Shown: positions 23,949 to 31,746 of the stretch, piece after piece | How positions within the stretch are numbered: position 1 is the stretch's first letter | Layout: every line of letters starts with the position of its first letter | Position numbers and translations under genes: made by a program | The notes under the pieces: model-generated | The model's database searches: none | What the model was told of the DNA's origin: nothing | The model's input: only the letters and a program-made list of their open reading frames with translations | Source of the DNA: Psychromonas sp. B3M02 | GTDB taxonomy: Bacteria; Pseudomonadota; Gammaproteobacteria; Enterobacterales; Psychromonadaceae | DNA length: 33,620 nt | NCBI RefSeq assembly: GCF_003318165.1 | Contig: NZ_QOCB01000070.1 | Coordinates: forward strand, 1 to 33,620 | Direction: 5' to 3'

Positions 23949-24738
23949 ATTTCCTAATATTAACGTCTTAACTCAGCGTATTAACAACCCTGAAAAAGTG
24001 TTGCAAAACAGCCTACGAATAATATTCACGTTATTGATGCTTTTGGTGTTTTGGCAAGCCAGTGTATTAATATTTAAGTTACCTAGTTTTATTTTACCAG
24101 AGCCTTTATCGGTATTTGAACGTTTAATAAGTCGTCTCGACATTTTACTTAAGCATAGCTGGGTAACAACACAAGAGATTGTTTTAGGTCTATTGTTAGG
24201 CTTATCCATGGGACTATTTTTTGCCTTACAGATGCTCCTATTTAAACCGGTAAGACGTTGGTTACTGCCCATTTTGATCGCCAGTCAAGCTATTCCCGTA
24301 TTTGCTATCGCCCCTATTTTGATGATCTGGTTAGGTTACGGTATTGCCTCAAAAATAGTGATGGCGGCGATTATTATTTTCTTCCCTGTAGTGACCTGTT
24401 GTTACGACGGGTTAAAGAACACACCTACTGGCTATCTCGACTTAGCCAAGACAATGCAAGCCACTAAATGGCAACTATTACGCCATATTCAATTACCAGC
24501 CTCTTTACCTACACTCGCTTCAGGGATACGTGTCGCTGTGGTGATAGCGCCTATTGGTGCAGTTGCTGGCGAATGGGTTGGGTCAAGTCAAGGCTTGGGA
24601 TATTTGATGTTACAAGCCAACGCCCGCATGTTAATTGATGAAATGTTTGCCGCGCTATTTATCTTATCGGCTATTTCCGTTGGGCTTTATTTCATCACGG
24701 ACAAACTTTTAAACAAATTAATACCCTGGCAACTTTAG
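23941..24738 (+). CDS. thiX: ABC transporter permease of the pyrimidine-precursor uptake system (ThiX)
   Basis: 265-aa inner-membrane permease of the SsuC/TauC (BPD_transp_1) type with about six membrane segments. The EAA-type cytoplasmic loop is visible around residues 150-185 (LDLAKTMQATKWQLLRHIQLPASLP), typical of ABC importers. It overlaps the thiZ end by eight bases, showing translational coupling. Specificity is inferred from position between thiZ and thiY under a TPP riboswitch. Confidence 0.92.
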   Translation: MNKFPNINVLTQRINNPEKVLQNSLRIIFTLLMLLVFWQASVLIFKLPSFILPEPLSVFERLISRLDILLKHSWVTTQEIVLGLLLGLSMGLFFALQMLLFKPVRRWLLPILIASQAIPVFAIAPILMIWLGYGIASKIVMAAIIIFFPVVTCCYDGLKNTPTGYLDLAKTMQATKWQLLRHIQLPASLPTLASGIRVAVVIAPIGAVAGEWVGSSQGLGYLMLQANARMLIDEMFAALFILSAISVGLYFITDKLLNKLIPWQL

Positions 24739-24801
24739 TTATTTACACACAACACTGTCCATTGAATGGACTAATATTGGAATAATAAGGAAATACCTGC
24801 A

Positions 24802-25752
24802 ATGAAAAAGCACTTTTTACTGACATCACTGACATTACTTTTCACTCTGTTTACACAGTCGACAATGGCACAGGAAAAGAAAGTCACCTTGATGTTAGAT
24901 TGGTTTGTTAACCCAAACCATGGCCCAATTGTGATAGCACAACAACGAGGCTACTTTAAGCAACAAGGTTTAAGCATTGATATTCAAGAGCCAGCCGATC
25001 CAAGTCTTCCTCCTAAACTAGTGGCGGCAGGTAACCTAGATTTAGCAATAACCTACCAACCAAACCTAATTATTGATGTCGCAGAAGGGCTGCCGTTAGT
25101 ACGTTCTGCAACCCTCATTGCCACACCATTAAATACCTTAATGGTATTGGATAACGGCAAAATTAATAACCTAAGTGACTTAAAAGATAAAAAAGTCGGT
25201 ATTGCTATCTCAGGTAGTGAAGAAGCGATTATCGGCAAAATGTTAGAGACAGTAAATCTAACTTATAATGATGTTGAAATCATTAATGTGGGTTGGGCTT
25301 TATCTGCTTCTTTAGCATCAGGCAAAGTGGATGCCATTTGGGGTGGATTACGTAACTTTGAAAGTAACCAATTAGCTTTAGAAGGTTTTGAATCAAAAGC
25401 TTACTTCCCTGAAGAGCACGGCGTACCTGCTTATGATGAATTAATCTTTGTTGCCAATGCTAACAACTATGATGCAGCGATGATCAAAGCCTTTAACAAA
25501 GCCTTAGAACAAGCCACTATTTACATCACTAATCACCCTCAAGCGGCCTGGAAAGAGTTTGTTAGTTATGCACCAGATACCTTAGACAATGAGCTTAATA
25601 AACGCGCTTGGAAAGATACTCTGTCACGCTTTGCACTGCGCCCTTCAGCAGTCGATTTAACACGTTACGACGATTACGCTCAGTTTATGTTTGACAATAA
25701 ACTGATTAAAAAACTACCACAGGCAAAAGACTACATGCCAAGCTTCAAATAA
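24802..25752 (+). CDS. thiY: Periplasmic pyrimidine-precursor binding protein ThiY (NMT1/THI5-like)
   Basis: 316-aa binding protein with signal peptide MKKHFLLTSLTLLFTLFTQSTMA (about 23 residues). The mature start VTLMLDWFVNPNHGPIVIAQ and RGYFKQQGLSIDIQEP are characteristic of the NMT1/THI5-like family; the fungal homologue makes HMP, but bacterial ThiY is a transport receptor for pyrimidine precursors. No cysteine cluster like that of fungal THI5 is present, which agrees with a binding role. Strong ribosome-binding site (AAGGAA), 63 bp after thiX. Together with thiZ and thiX it completes the importer. Confidence 0.93.
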   Translation: MKKHFLLTSLTLLFTLFTQSTMAQEKKVTLMLDWFVNPNHGPIVIAQQRGYFKQQGLSIDIQEPADPSLPPKLVAAGNLDLAITYQPNLIIDVAEGLPLVRSATLIATPLNTLMVLDNGKINNLSDLKDKKVGIAISGSEEAIIGKMLETVNLTYNDVEIINVGWALSASLASGKVDAIWGGLRNFESNQLALEGFESKAYFPEEHGVPAYDELIFVANANNYDAAMIKAFNKALEQATIYITNHPQAAWKEFVSYAPDTLDNELNKRAWKDTLSRFALRPSAVDLTRYDDYAQFMFDNKLIKKLPQAKDYMPSFK

Positions 25753-25787
25753 TATAGTGATTAGCCTACTGATTAAGCGAGATAACC

Positions 25788-26465
25788 ATGAATCATCAAG
25801 ATTTAATTAACGCTTGCCAAGCTGATTGGCAAGCCTACACAAAACACCCTTTTGTATTGCAGCTTGGCAATGGCAGCCTAACACAGCCATGCTTTTTACA
25901 TTATTTAAAGCAAGACTTTCTATTTTTAAAACAGTACGCCCGTGCTTATGCTCTCGCCATTTATAAAGCAAATACATTGGCTGATATGCGTAAAGCCTTA
26001 CCGAGTGTGCATGCATTATTGGACTTTGAAATTAATCACCATATTACCTACTGTAAAAACTGGGGATTAAACGAAGCTGATTTAGAAGCAGAAGATGAAG
26101 ATGTGGGCACTGTGGCTTATACACGTTACGTGTTAGATGCTGGGATGACAGGCGATCTCGTAGATTTATATGCAGCGCTTGCGCCTTGCTCTATAGGTTA
26201 TGCTGAAATAGGTCGATTTTTAGCTGAAGACAAAAATACCTTATTTGAAGGCAATGAATTTGCTAGTTGGATCGAACTCTATAGTGGAGAAGAGTTCCAA
26301 CAAAGCATCATTGAAAGCACACAACACCTTGACCAGTTGTTAGCTGATATTGATATCAATAGCCCACGTGGCCAGCAGCTTATTAAAGTGTTCAAAACAG
26401 CCACACGAATGGAAGTGGCTTTTTGGCAACAAGGGTTAGATGCACTCAATCAAGGAGCTAAATAA
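25788..26465 (+). CDS. tenA: TenA-family aminopyrimidine aminohydrolase / thiaminase II
   Basis: 225-aa all-helical TenA protein, full length. Features: [19 protein letters not shown] (about 40-58), [12 protein letters not shown] with the presumed catalytic cysteine near 136, and the C-terminal [10 protein letters not shown] (about 164-173). TenA hydrolyses aminomethyl-HMP to HMP in salvage of degraded thiamine. The partner deformylase YlmB found with it in some bacteria is not in this operon, so the imported substrate may be HMP or an aminopyrimidine directly. 35 bp after thiY; the stop overlaps the thiM start by one base (TAATG). Confidence 0.95.
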   Translation: MNHQDLINACQADWQAYTKHPFVLQLGNGSLTQPCFLHYLKQDFLFLKQYARAYALAIYKANTLADMRKALPSVHALLDFEINHHITYCKNWGLNEADLEAEDEDVGTVAYTRYVLDAGMTGDLVDLYAALAPCSIGYAEIGRFLAEDKNTLFEGNEFASWIELYSGEEFQQSIIESTQHLDQLLADIDINSPRGQQLIKVFKTATRMEVAFWQQGLDALNQGAK

Positions 26466-27271
26466 TGACTACAATCCAAGACAAACAACAATTGATCACA
26501 GAGGCACTACTTAGCTTACGTGAGCAAAAACCACTGGTGGTCAACATCACTAATTATGTGGTAATGAATAATACCGCTAATGCATTACTAGCCATTGGAG
26601 CTTCACCTATAATGGCGCACTCCCGACAAGAGTTAGCGGAAATGATGTCCTTTAGCGGTGCTTTAGTGATTAATATTGGCACCTTAGACAGCCAATGGAT
26701 CCCACGTATGCTATATGCTGTGGAGCAGGCTAATGCCAATAATAAACCTGTGGTATTAGACCCTGTGGGATGTGGTGCGAGTAGCATACGCACAGAGACT
26801 TCACGTCAAATTGCAGAACTCGCCAAGCACCTGATTATTCGTGCTAACGCCTCTGAAATCATCGCTTTAGCCGGAGAGCAAGCGACCAGTAAAGGTGTGG
26901 ATGCGCTAGACAGTAGTGAATCGGCGGTCAATGCAGCACGTTATTTAGTTAAAACTTACCAAGCTAATGTAGTTATTTCTGGGGAAGTGGATTACATCAT
27001 CACAGCACAGTCTGAAATACAGTTATATAACGGGCATGCCATGATGCCATATATTACTGGTATGGGTTGTAGTTTAAGTGCCCTAACCGGTGCCTTTGCT
27101 GCGATTGGTGAAGATACAGGTTTAGCCGCAGCCGCCATTTTAGGTATTGCCGGTGAACTGGCAGAGAAAAAGTCAGCTGGACCAGGCAGTTTGCAAATGA
27201 ATCTCTTAGATTTGCTATACCAAGTTGATTCTGAAATGATTGTTCAACACCTAAAACTGACCATTAATTAA
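26465..27271 (+). CDS. thiM: Hydroxyethylthiazole kinase ThiM
   Basis: 268-aa ribokinase-like enzyme that phosphorylates 4-methyl-5-(2-hydroxyethyl)thiazole, allowing salvage of the thiazole half. N-terminal [20 protein letters not shown], the [14 protein letters not shown] segment and the ATP/catalytic [15 protein letters not shown] (about 198-212) are diagnostic. Coupled to tenA by a 1-bp overlap. Thiazole synthesis genes (thiG, thiS, thiH, thiF) are absent from the operon, marking it as a salvage unit. Confidence 0.96.
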   Translation: MTTIQDKQQLITEALLSLREQKPLVVNITNYVVMNNTANALLAIGASPIMAHSRQELAEMMSFSGALVINIGTLDSQWIPRMLYAVEQANANNKPVVLDPVGCGASSIRTETSRQIAELAKHLIIRANASEIIALAGEQATSKGVDALDSSESAVNAARYLVKTYQANVVISGEVDYIITAQSEIQLYNGHAMMPYITGMGCSLSALTGAFAAIGEDTGLAAAAILGIAGELAEKKSAGPGSLQMNLLDLLYQVDSEMIVQHLKLTIN

Positions 27272-27288
27272 ATTATCAAGGAATATAC

Positions 27289-27921
27289 ATGAACCCGTAT
27301 TGTTTATATTTAGTCACTGACGACCAGCAAGATTTAACAACTCTGTTAAAAGTGGTTAAAGAAGCCGTTGCGGGTGGTGTAACCATGGTACAAGTGCGTG
27401 AGAAAGGCGATAATATTCGGTCTTATATTAAGCGCGCTCAAGCCGTGAAAAAGGTATTACAAGGAACTCAAGTCGCACTTGTTATTAATGACCGTGTAGA
27501 TGTCGCTTTAGCCGTTGATGCTGATGGTGTGCACCTTGGACAAACAGATATGCCAGTCCAACTAGCCCGCAAACTAATTGGTCCAAATAAATTATTAGGG
27601 TTATCCATAGAGAATGAGCAACAACTGCTTGAAGCAAATGATTTACCGTTGGACTACATTGGCTTAAGTGCAATTTTTGCAACACCAACCAAAACCAATA
27701 TCAAAAAACAGTGGGGAATACAGGGGCTAATAAAAGCACTACAACTTAGCCAGTTCCCAATTGTTGCTATTGGTGGGATCAATCACACTAATTTAGATTC
27801 AATTATCGAGACAGGTGTGGACGGTGTCGCCTTAGTATCAGCCATTTGTCATGCAGAATCGCCACAACAAGCAGCTGCGGATTTATTAAAGCAGATACAA
27901 GCAGCCACACCTCACCATTAA
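27289..27921 (+). CDS. thiE: Thiamine-phosphate synthase ThiE
   Basis: 210-aa TIM-barrel enzyme joining HMP-PP and thiazole phosphate to thiamine phosphate. Motifs in order: VREKGD (about 37-42), LVINDRVDVALAVDADGVHLGQTDMP (Mg and diphosphate contacts), LSIENEQQLLEA, IGLSAIFATPTKTN and VAIGGIN near the C-terminus. Good ribosome-binding site (AAGGAA). Last gene of the thiamine operon; no strong hairpin terminator is seen in the 112 bp before the LysR gene. Confidence 0.96.
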   Translation: MNPYCLYLVTDDQQDLTTLLKVVKEAVAGGVTMVQVREKGDNIRSYIKRAQAVKKVLQGTQVALVINDRVDVALAVDADGVHLGQTDMPVQLARKLIGPNKLLGLSIENEQQLLEANDLPLDYIGLSAIFATPTKTNIKKQWGIQGLIKALQLSQFPIVAIGGINHTNLDSIIETGVDGVALVSAICHAESPQQAAADLLKQIQAATPHH

Positions 27922-28033
27922 CTCTATTTTTAGGGCAGGTTAACGCTAACGATTAATCTGTCACTGGAAAACTATTAAGAATAATTTACACTGTAGCTCA
28001 TATCGTTAAGCTAATCATAACAATGAGCGCATT

Positions 28034-28915
28034 ATGAATATCACCTTAAAACAACTGCATATTTTTATCACCATCACTCAAGAAAAAACCTTAACCACAG
28101 CGGCGGATAAACTGTTTTTAAGCAAACCAGCGGTTAGTATGGCGTTAGCGGAGTTAGAAAAGCAGCTAGGGCATAAATTGTTTGAACGTAAAAATAACCG
28201 TTTATTGATTAATGAAATGGGTAAGGCTTTACTGCCTTTAGCCGATGAACAATTAGAGCGTAGCAAAGCGATTATTACCCTCTTTGACAGTCATAACTTT
28301 CAAGGCAAATTACGTATAGGATCGAGTAATACCGTAGGTAATCACCTGCTGCCTATTTTACTGTCTCAATTCAGGCAAGTGAGCACTCATCAAGATCAAT
28401 TTATGTGCATCGATAACAGTACCAGTATTGGTAACCAACTGATCGACTACGAGCTAGATATTGCATTGGTTGAAGGTTTACTCATTGATAAACAATTACA
28501 CGTTGAACGATGGTTAAAAGATGAGATGGTGATTGTTGTACATCCTGAACATCCATTAATGAAGCATAAAGTAGTGACGATAAATGATTTACATAATCAA
28601 CATTGGATATTACGAGAGAAAGGCTCTGGCTCACGACACTTTTTTATTGACCATATTGGGCAACATTTAACAGATCTGGATATCGCCTTTGAATTAACCA
28701 GTACCGAAGCGATCATCAATTGTTGTGCATCGGGATTAGGGATGGCTTGTATGTCTAAAACTGCAGCGCGTCATGCATTAAACGATAAACGCGTAGTCAC
28801 CTTACCTATTGATATTGATATGTCGCGAGATTTATACCTGGTCTGGCATAAGGAAAAATACCAAAGCCCAATTTTACAAGAGTTTATTAATTATTGCCGT
28901 CAATGGACTTTATAA
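28034..28915 (+). CDS. YeiE-like LysR-family transcription regulator
   Basis: 293-aa LTTR: N-terminal winged helix (TLKQLHIFITITQEKTLTTA; recognition helix KPAVSMALAELEKQLG) and a periplasmic-binding-like effector domain from about residue 92 (GKLRIGSSNTVGNHLLP; LREKGSGSR; STEAIINCCASGLGMACMSK). The pattern is like YeiE. It lies on the same strand 112 bp after thiE, with its own intergenic region, so it need not belong to the thiamine operon; a role in regulating it is not shown. Its TAA stop (28913-28915) is exactly the left target repeat of the MITE-like element that follows. Confidence 0.88.
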   Translation: MNITLKQLHIFITITQEKTLTTAADKLFLSKPAVSMALAELEKQLGHKLFERKNNRLLINEMGKALLPLADEQLERSKAIITLFDSHNFQGKLRIGSSNTVGNHLLPILLSQFRQVSTHQDQFMCIDNSTSIGNQLIDYELDIALVEGLLIDKQLHVERWLKDEMVIVVHPEHPLMKHKVVTINDLHNQHWILREKGSGSRHFFIDHIGQHLTDLDIAFELTSTEAIINCCASGLGMACMSKTAARHALNDKRVVTLPIDIDMSRDLYLVWHKEKYQSPILQEFINYCRQWTL

Positions 28916-29132
28916 TACTGATTAGATTAAATAAGTGATCTAAATTTTGCGTAGGAAAAATGACTTAGTTTAAGGCGTTAATTGAGCCTATCGGTGATTA
29001 ACTTCGTTAATCATCTGTCGGAGAATGAACGAAAAGATATTCATTCTTTAATGGCTGTTCCCTTACGAAATTCACAACAAAGAAATAAGTTATTTTCAAG
29101 TAAAATAGATCAGTTAATTAGTATGATTAGTA
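28916..29132 (+). mobile_element. MITE-like repeat, 217-bp copy
   Basis: Non-coding element with 27-bp imperfect terminal inverted repeats (28916-28942 and 29106-29132, 21 of 27 paired), flanked by direct TAA repeats (28913-28915 and 29133-29135). It shares blocks such as GATCTAAATTTTGCG and AAAATAGATCAGTTA with the 160-bp copy at 33315-33474 and carries about 57 additional internal bases, which include hairpin-forming arms (GGTGATTAAC-TTC-GTTAATCATC, and GAATGA...TCATTC). A short open frame across it (28982-29209) follows the repeat and has no protein-like features. No transposase is present. Confidence 0.8.
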
Positions 29133-29150
29133 TAATCCTTAAACGAAATG

Positions 29151-29216
29151 CCCCTATACAAAAATGCCCGATAAGCGAACTTTTCAGGCATTTTAAGATT
29201 AGCTGGTGAATAGGGG
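29151..29216 (-). terminator. Nested inverted repeat ending the EF-hand gene transcript
   Basis: Outer arms CCCCTAT (29151-29157) and ATAGGGG (29210-29216) enclose an inner stem AAAATGCC (29161-29168) / GGCATTTT (29187-29194). On the minus strand the inner hairpin is followed by TTTTTG, so it acts as the terminator about 30 bp past the EF-hand stop. With the repeat copy at 28916-29132 it fills the gap between the LysR and EF-hand genes. Confidence 0.8.
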
Positions 29217-29226
29217 AAATACCCGT

Positions 29227-30873
29227 TTATTTAGCTTTTTTCATCTCACCTTTATGTTGTAAAAAGTTATTAAATTCAACATTTGTAACTTTACCATCGC
29301 CATTTGCATCTAACATGTCGAATGTAGGACGTTTTTGACCTTTATGCTTCATGATAACTTTTGCATCAATCTCTTGTTGTGTAATTTTACCATCAGCATT
29401 ACTATCTAACTTATCAAAACCTTTTAATAAACGCCCTTTTGCTTCATCTTTAGTGATTGCACCGTCGTTATTTGTATCGAATTTCTCAAAGTTTGCTTTT
29501 GGGTGACCTTTACCTTTATGCATTTTTTTCACTAACTCAAACTCAGCAGAAGTAATTTTACCATCTGAGTCTGTATCAACTTTATCGAAGCCTTTTAGTA
29601 AACGCCCTTTTGCTTCATCTTTAGTGATTGCACCATCGTTATTCGCATCGATTTTATCAAAGCTTGGTTTTTTATGGCCTTTACCTTTGTGCATTTTTGA
29701 GGCTGCTTTTAGCTCTTGCTTAGTAATATCGCCACTGTTGTCTGCATCAATTTTATCAAAGTTATCTGCTAAACGCCCTTTTGCTTCGTCTTTACTGATC
29801 ACACCATCATCATTGCTATCCATTTTCTTAAAGTTAGCTTTTTTATGGGCTTTACCTTTGTGCATATCAAACGCAGCTTTTAACTCTTGTTTAGTAAGGT
29901 CACCACTTTTATCTGCATCGATTTTATCGAAGTTTTCAGCCAAGCGACCTTTTGCTTCGTCTTTGCTGATCACACCATCATCATTGCTATCCATTTTCTT
30001 AAAGTTAGCTTTTTTATGGCCTTGACCTTTGTGCATATCAAACGCAGCTTTTAACTCTTGTTTAGTAAGGTCACCACTTTTATCTGCATCGATTTTATCG
30101 AAGTTTTCAGCCAAGCGACCTTTTGCTTCGTCTTTGCTGATCACACCATCACTGTTGCTATCAATTTTCTCAAAGCTTGGTTTTTTATGACCTCTGCCTT
30201 TACCTTTATGCATCTCTTGAATTTTTGCGAATTCAGCTTCAGAGATTGTACCATCATCATTGCTATCTACTTTATCAAAATGCTTTAACAACATGCCTTT
30301 AGCTTCACTCTTAGAGATAGCTTTATCAGCGTTTGTGTCCACATCAGAGAAGTCTAATTTATGGTTTCCACCTTTACGCATGTTTTCCATTGCGTTGTAT
30401 TCAGTCGTTGATAATGAACCGTTTGCGTCACTATCAATTTTATCAAAGTGCTTCGCTAAACCACCTTTTGCCTCATCTTTAGTGATAGCGCCATCTTTGT
30501 TTGTATCTACTTGTGCAAACTCAGGCTTCTTAGATTGCTTACCTTTATGCATTGGTTTTGCAGCATCAAATTCAGCTTTAGTAATTTCACCATCATTATT
30601 AGTATCAAAATCAGCAAACTTAGGTTGTTTACGATCTTTCTTCATTTGTTTGATGTTCTCAAACTCTGCTTTTGAAATTGAACCGTTTGCATCCGCATCC
30701 ACTTTATCAAAACGCTTAGCTAATTTACCCGTTGCTTCTTCTTGGCTAATTTCACCATTGTTGTTGCTATCAAAACTTGCGAAGTCGTTATTTGCAACTT
30801 TATTCACTGCAGCCATTGTTAGAGAGCTAGAAACGATTAATGCAACACTGCTTAACATAAATAACTTTTTCAT
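29227..30873 (-). CDS. Exported protein with 18 EF-hand calcium-binding loops
   Basis: 548-aa protein with signal peptide MKKLFMLSSVALIVSSSLTMA (about 21 residues), so periplasmic or released. The mature part is a chain of about 18 EF-hand loops of the DxNxDGxIxxxE type (for example FDSNNNGEISQEE near 34, FDTNNDGAITKDE, LDANGDGKVTNVE near the end), arranged in pairs of about 57 residues joined by basic linkers (MHKGKGHKK). One loop, VDTNADKAISKSE, has Lys where Gly is usual. Adjacent pairs are nearly identical in DNA because of a 171-bp tandem duplication. Start ATG with AGAGG. It lies 186 bp downstream of a BaeSR-like pair on the same strand. High-capacity calcium binding is likely; the cellular role is unknown. 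Confidence 0.92.
   Translation of the reverse strand: MKKLFMLSSVALIVSSSLTMAAVNKVANNDFASFDSNNNGEISQEEATGKLAKRFDKVDADANGSISKAEFENIKQMKKDRKQPKFADFDTNNDGEITKAEFDAAKPMHKGKQSKKPEFAQVDTNKDGAITKDEAKGGLAKHFDKIDSDANGSLSTTEYNAMENMRKGGNHKLDFSDVDTNADKAISKSEAKGMLLKHFDKVDSNDDGTISEAEFAKIQEMHKGKGRGHKKPSFEKIDSNSDGVISKDEAKGRLAENFDKIDADKSGDLTKQELKAAFDMHKGQGHKKANFKKMDSNDDGVISKDEAKGRLAENFDKIDADKSGDLTKQELKAAFDMHKGKAHKKANFKKMDSNDDGVISKDEAKGRLADNFDKIDADNSGDITKQELKAASKMHKGKGHKKPSFDKIDANNDGAITKDEAKGRLLKGFDKVDTDSDGKITSAEFELVKKMHKGKGHPKANFEKFDTNNDGAITKDEAKGRLLKGFDKLDSNADGKITQQEIDAKVIMKHKGQKRPTFDMLDANGDGKVTNVEFNNFLQHKGEMKKAK
29861..30160 (-). repeat. 171-bp tandem repeat within the EF-hand gene
   Basis: The stretch beginning TGCATATCAAACGCAGCTTT at 29861 recurs at 30032, an offset of 171 bp (57 codons, two EF-hands). 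The copies stay nearly identical for about 120 bp or more before diverging near 30153. More diverged units of the same length continue on both sides. The repeat stays in frame. Confidence 0.9.
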
Positions 30874-31020
30874 ATAAACCTCTTTTTACTTTAGTAATAA
30901 TGGCTCTGTTCTAAGCCGATGTAGAGATAATAGAGAAGCAATGTGCAGGAAATATGGATAAATTAAGGAGTTAGCGTTTTTATGCTATTTTTTAAGAGAT
31001 ATTGATCACTGAATGTTGAT

Positions 31021-31047
31021 GTGTATCGCCTCATTGAGGCGATACAC
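31021..31047 (-). terminator. Near-perfect palindrome between response regulator and EF-hand gene
   Basis: GTGTATCGCCTCA and TGAGGCGATACAC form a 13-bp palindrome with one central base, 12 bp after the regulator stop. No U-run follows on either strand, so it may be a transcription-attenuating or mRNA-processing hairpin, or an operator for the EF-hand gene 150 bp downstream. Confidence 0.55.
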
Positions 31048-31059
31048 TGAATAGTGGCT

Positions 31060-31728
31060 TTATAGTGCGAACTTATAACCCACACCATAAATTGATTGAA
31101 TACAATCAACCTCGGCATCGACATTTTGTATCTTACGACGTAGGTTTTTAATATGGCTATCAATGGTTCTATCTGTTACTACTCGGTTATCAGAATAGAT
31201 TTGCGACATTAATTGCTCCCGGCTAAATACTTGGTCTTTGTGTTGATGAAAGTGGGCAAGAAGACGGAATTCTGCACGTGTTAAGCTAACCTCTTGCCCT
31301 TTCACTAATACTTGCATAGTTGACTCATTAATACTTAAAATTTGCTCAAAGGCTTTTGTATCGTCACTAGCACGCCTTAATATATTCTTTACACGTACCA
31401 CTACTTCACGTGGACTATAAGGCTTACAAATATAATCGTCAGCACCTAGCTCTAAACCAATAAGGCGATCGATTTCATCTACACGAGCGGTTGCCATCAC
31501 CACAGGAACCTCACTAAAGGTACGTAGTTCTCGGTAGATATCTAAACCATTTTTCCCTGGTAACATAAGATCTAAGATTAACAGATCAATAGGATTGTTT
31601 TTTAACCAGTCAATGGCTTGACTGCCATCATTAATCACATCGGTAACAAAACCCGATAAACTAAGATACTCGCTTAGCACTTGTGCTAAGGACTCTTCAT
31701 CTTCCACAATTAAGATACGTTGTGACAT
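31060..31728 (-). CDS. BaeR-like OmpR-family response regulator (second system)
   Basis: 222-aa regulator: receiver with E9/D10, phosphoacceptor D53 (LLILDLMLPGKNG) and the segment GLELGADDYICKPYSPREVV, nearly the same as in E. coli BaeR; winged-helix domain with TDRTIDSHIKNLRRKI and the ending IQSIYGVGYKFAL. Start ATG 31728 has AAGGAAG upstream; an ATG six codons earlier lacks one. It follows its kinase by 18 bp. BaeR controls envelope-stress genes such as efflux systems and spy in E. coli; here the immediate downstream gene encodes the EF-hand protein. Confidence 0.93.
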   Translation of the reverse strand: MSQRILIVEDEESLAQVLSEYLSLSGFVTDVINDGSQAIDWLKNNPIDLLILDLMLPGKNGLDIYRELRTFSEVPVVMATARVDEIDRLIGLELGADDYICKPYSPREVVVRVKNILRRASDDTKAFEQILSINESTMQVLVKGQEVSLTRAEFRLLAHFHQHKDQVFSREQLMSQIYSDNRVVTDRTIDSHIKNLRRKIQNVDAEVDCIQSIYGVGYKFAL

Positions 31729-31746
31729 AACACTTCCTTTAAACAA

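Noticed and set aside
28982-29209. 75-codon open frame with a TTG start after the LysR gene
   Set aside because: It runs mostly through the MITE-like repeat and its hairpins and on into the EF-hand terminator, lacks a ribosome-binding site, and has no protein-like composition.
29227-30873. CRISPR-like periodic repeats
   Set aside because: The periodicity is in frame, 171 bp long and explained by EF-hand pairs; there are no short direct repeats with unique spacers.
30260-30877. 205-codon open frame (and 29624-30025) opposite the EF-hand gene
   Set aside because: It mirrors the periodic codon structure of the EF-hand repeats on the other strand; the minus-strand reading has a signal peptide, ribosome-binding site and clear domain repeats.
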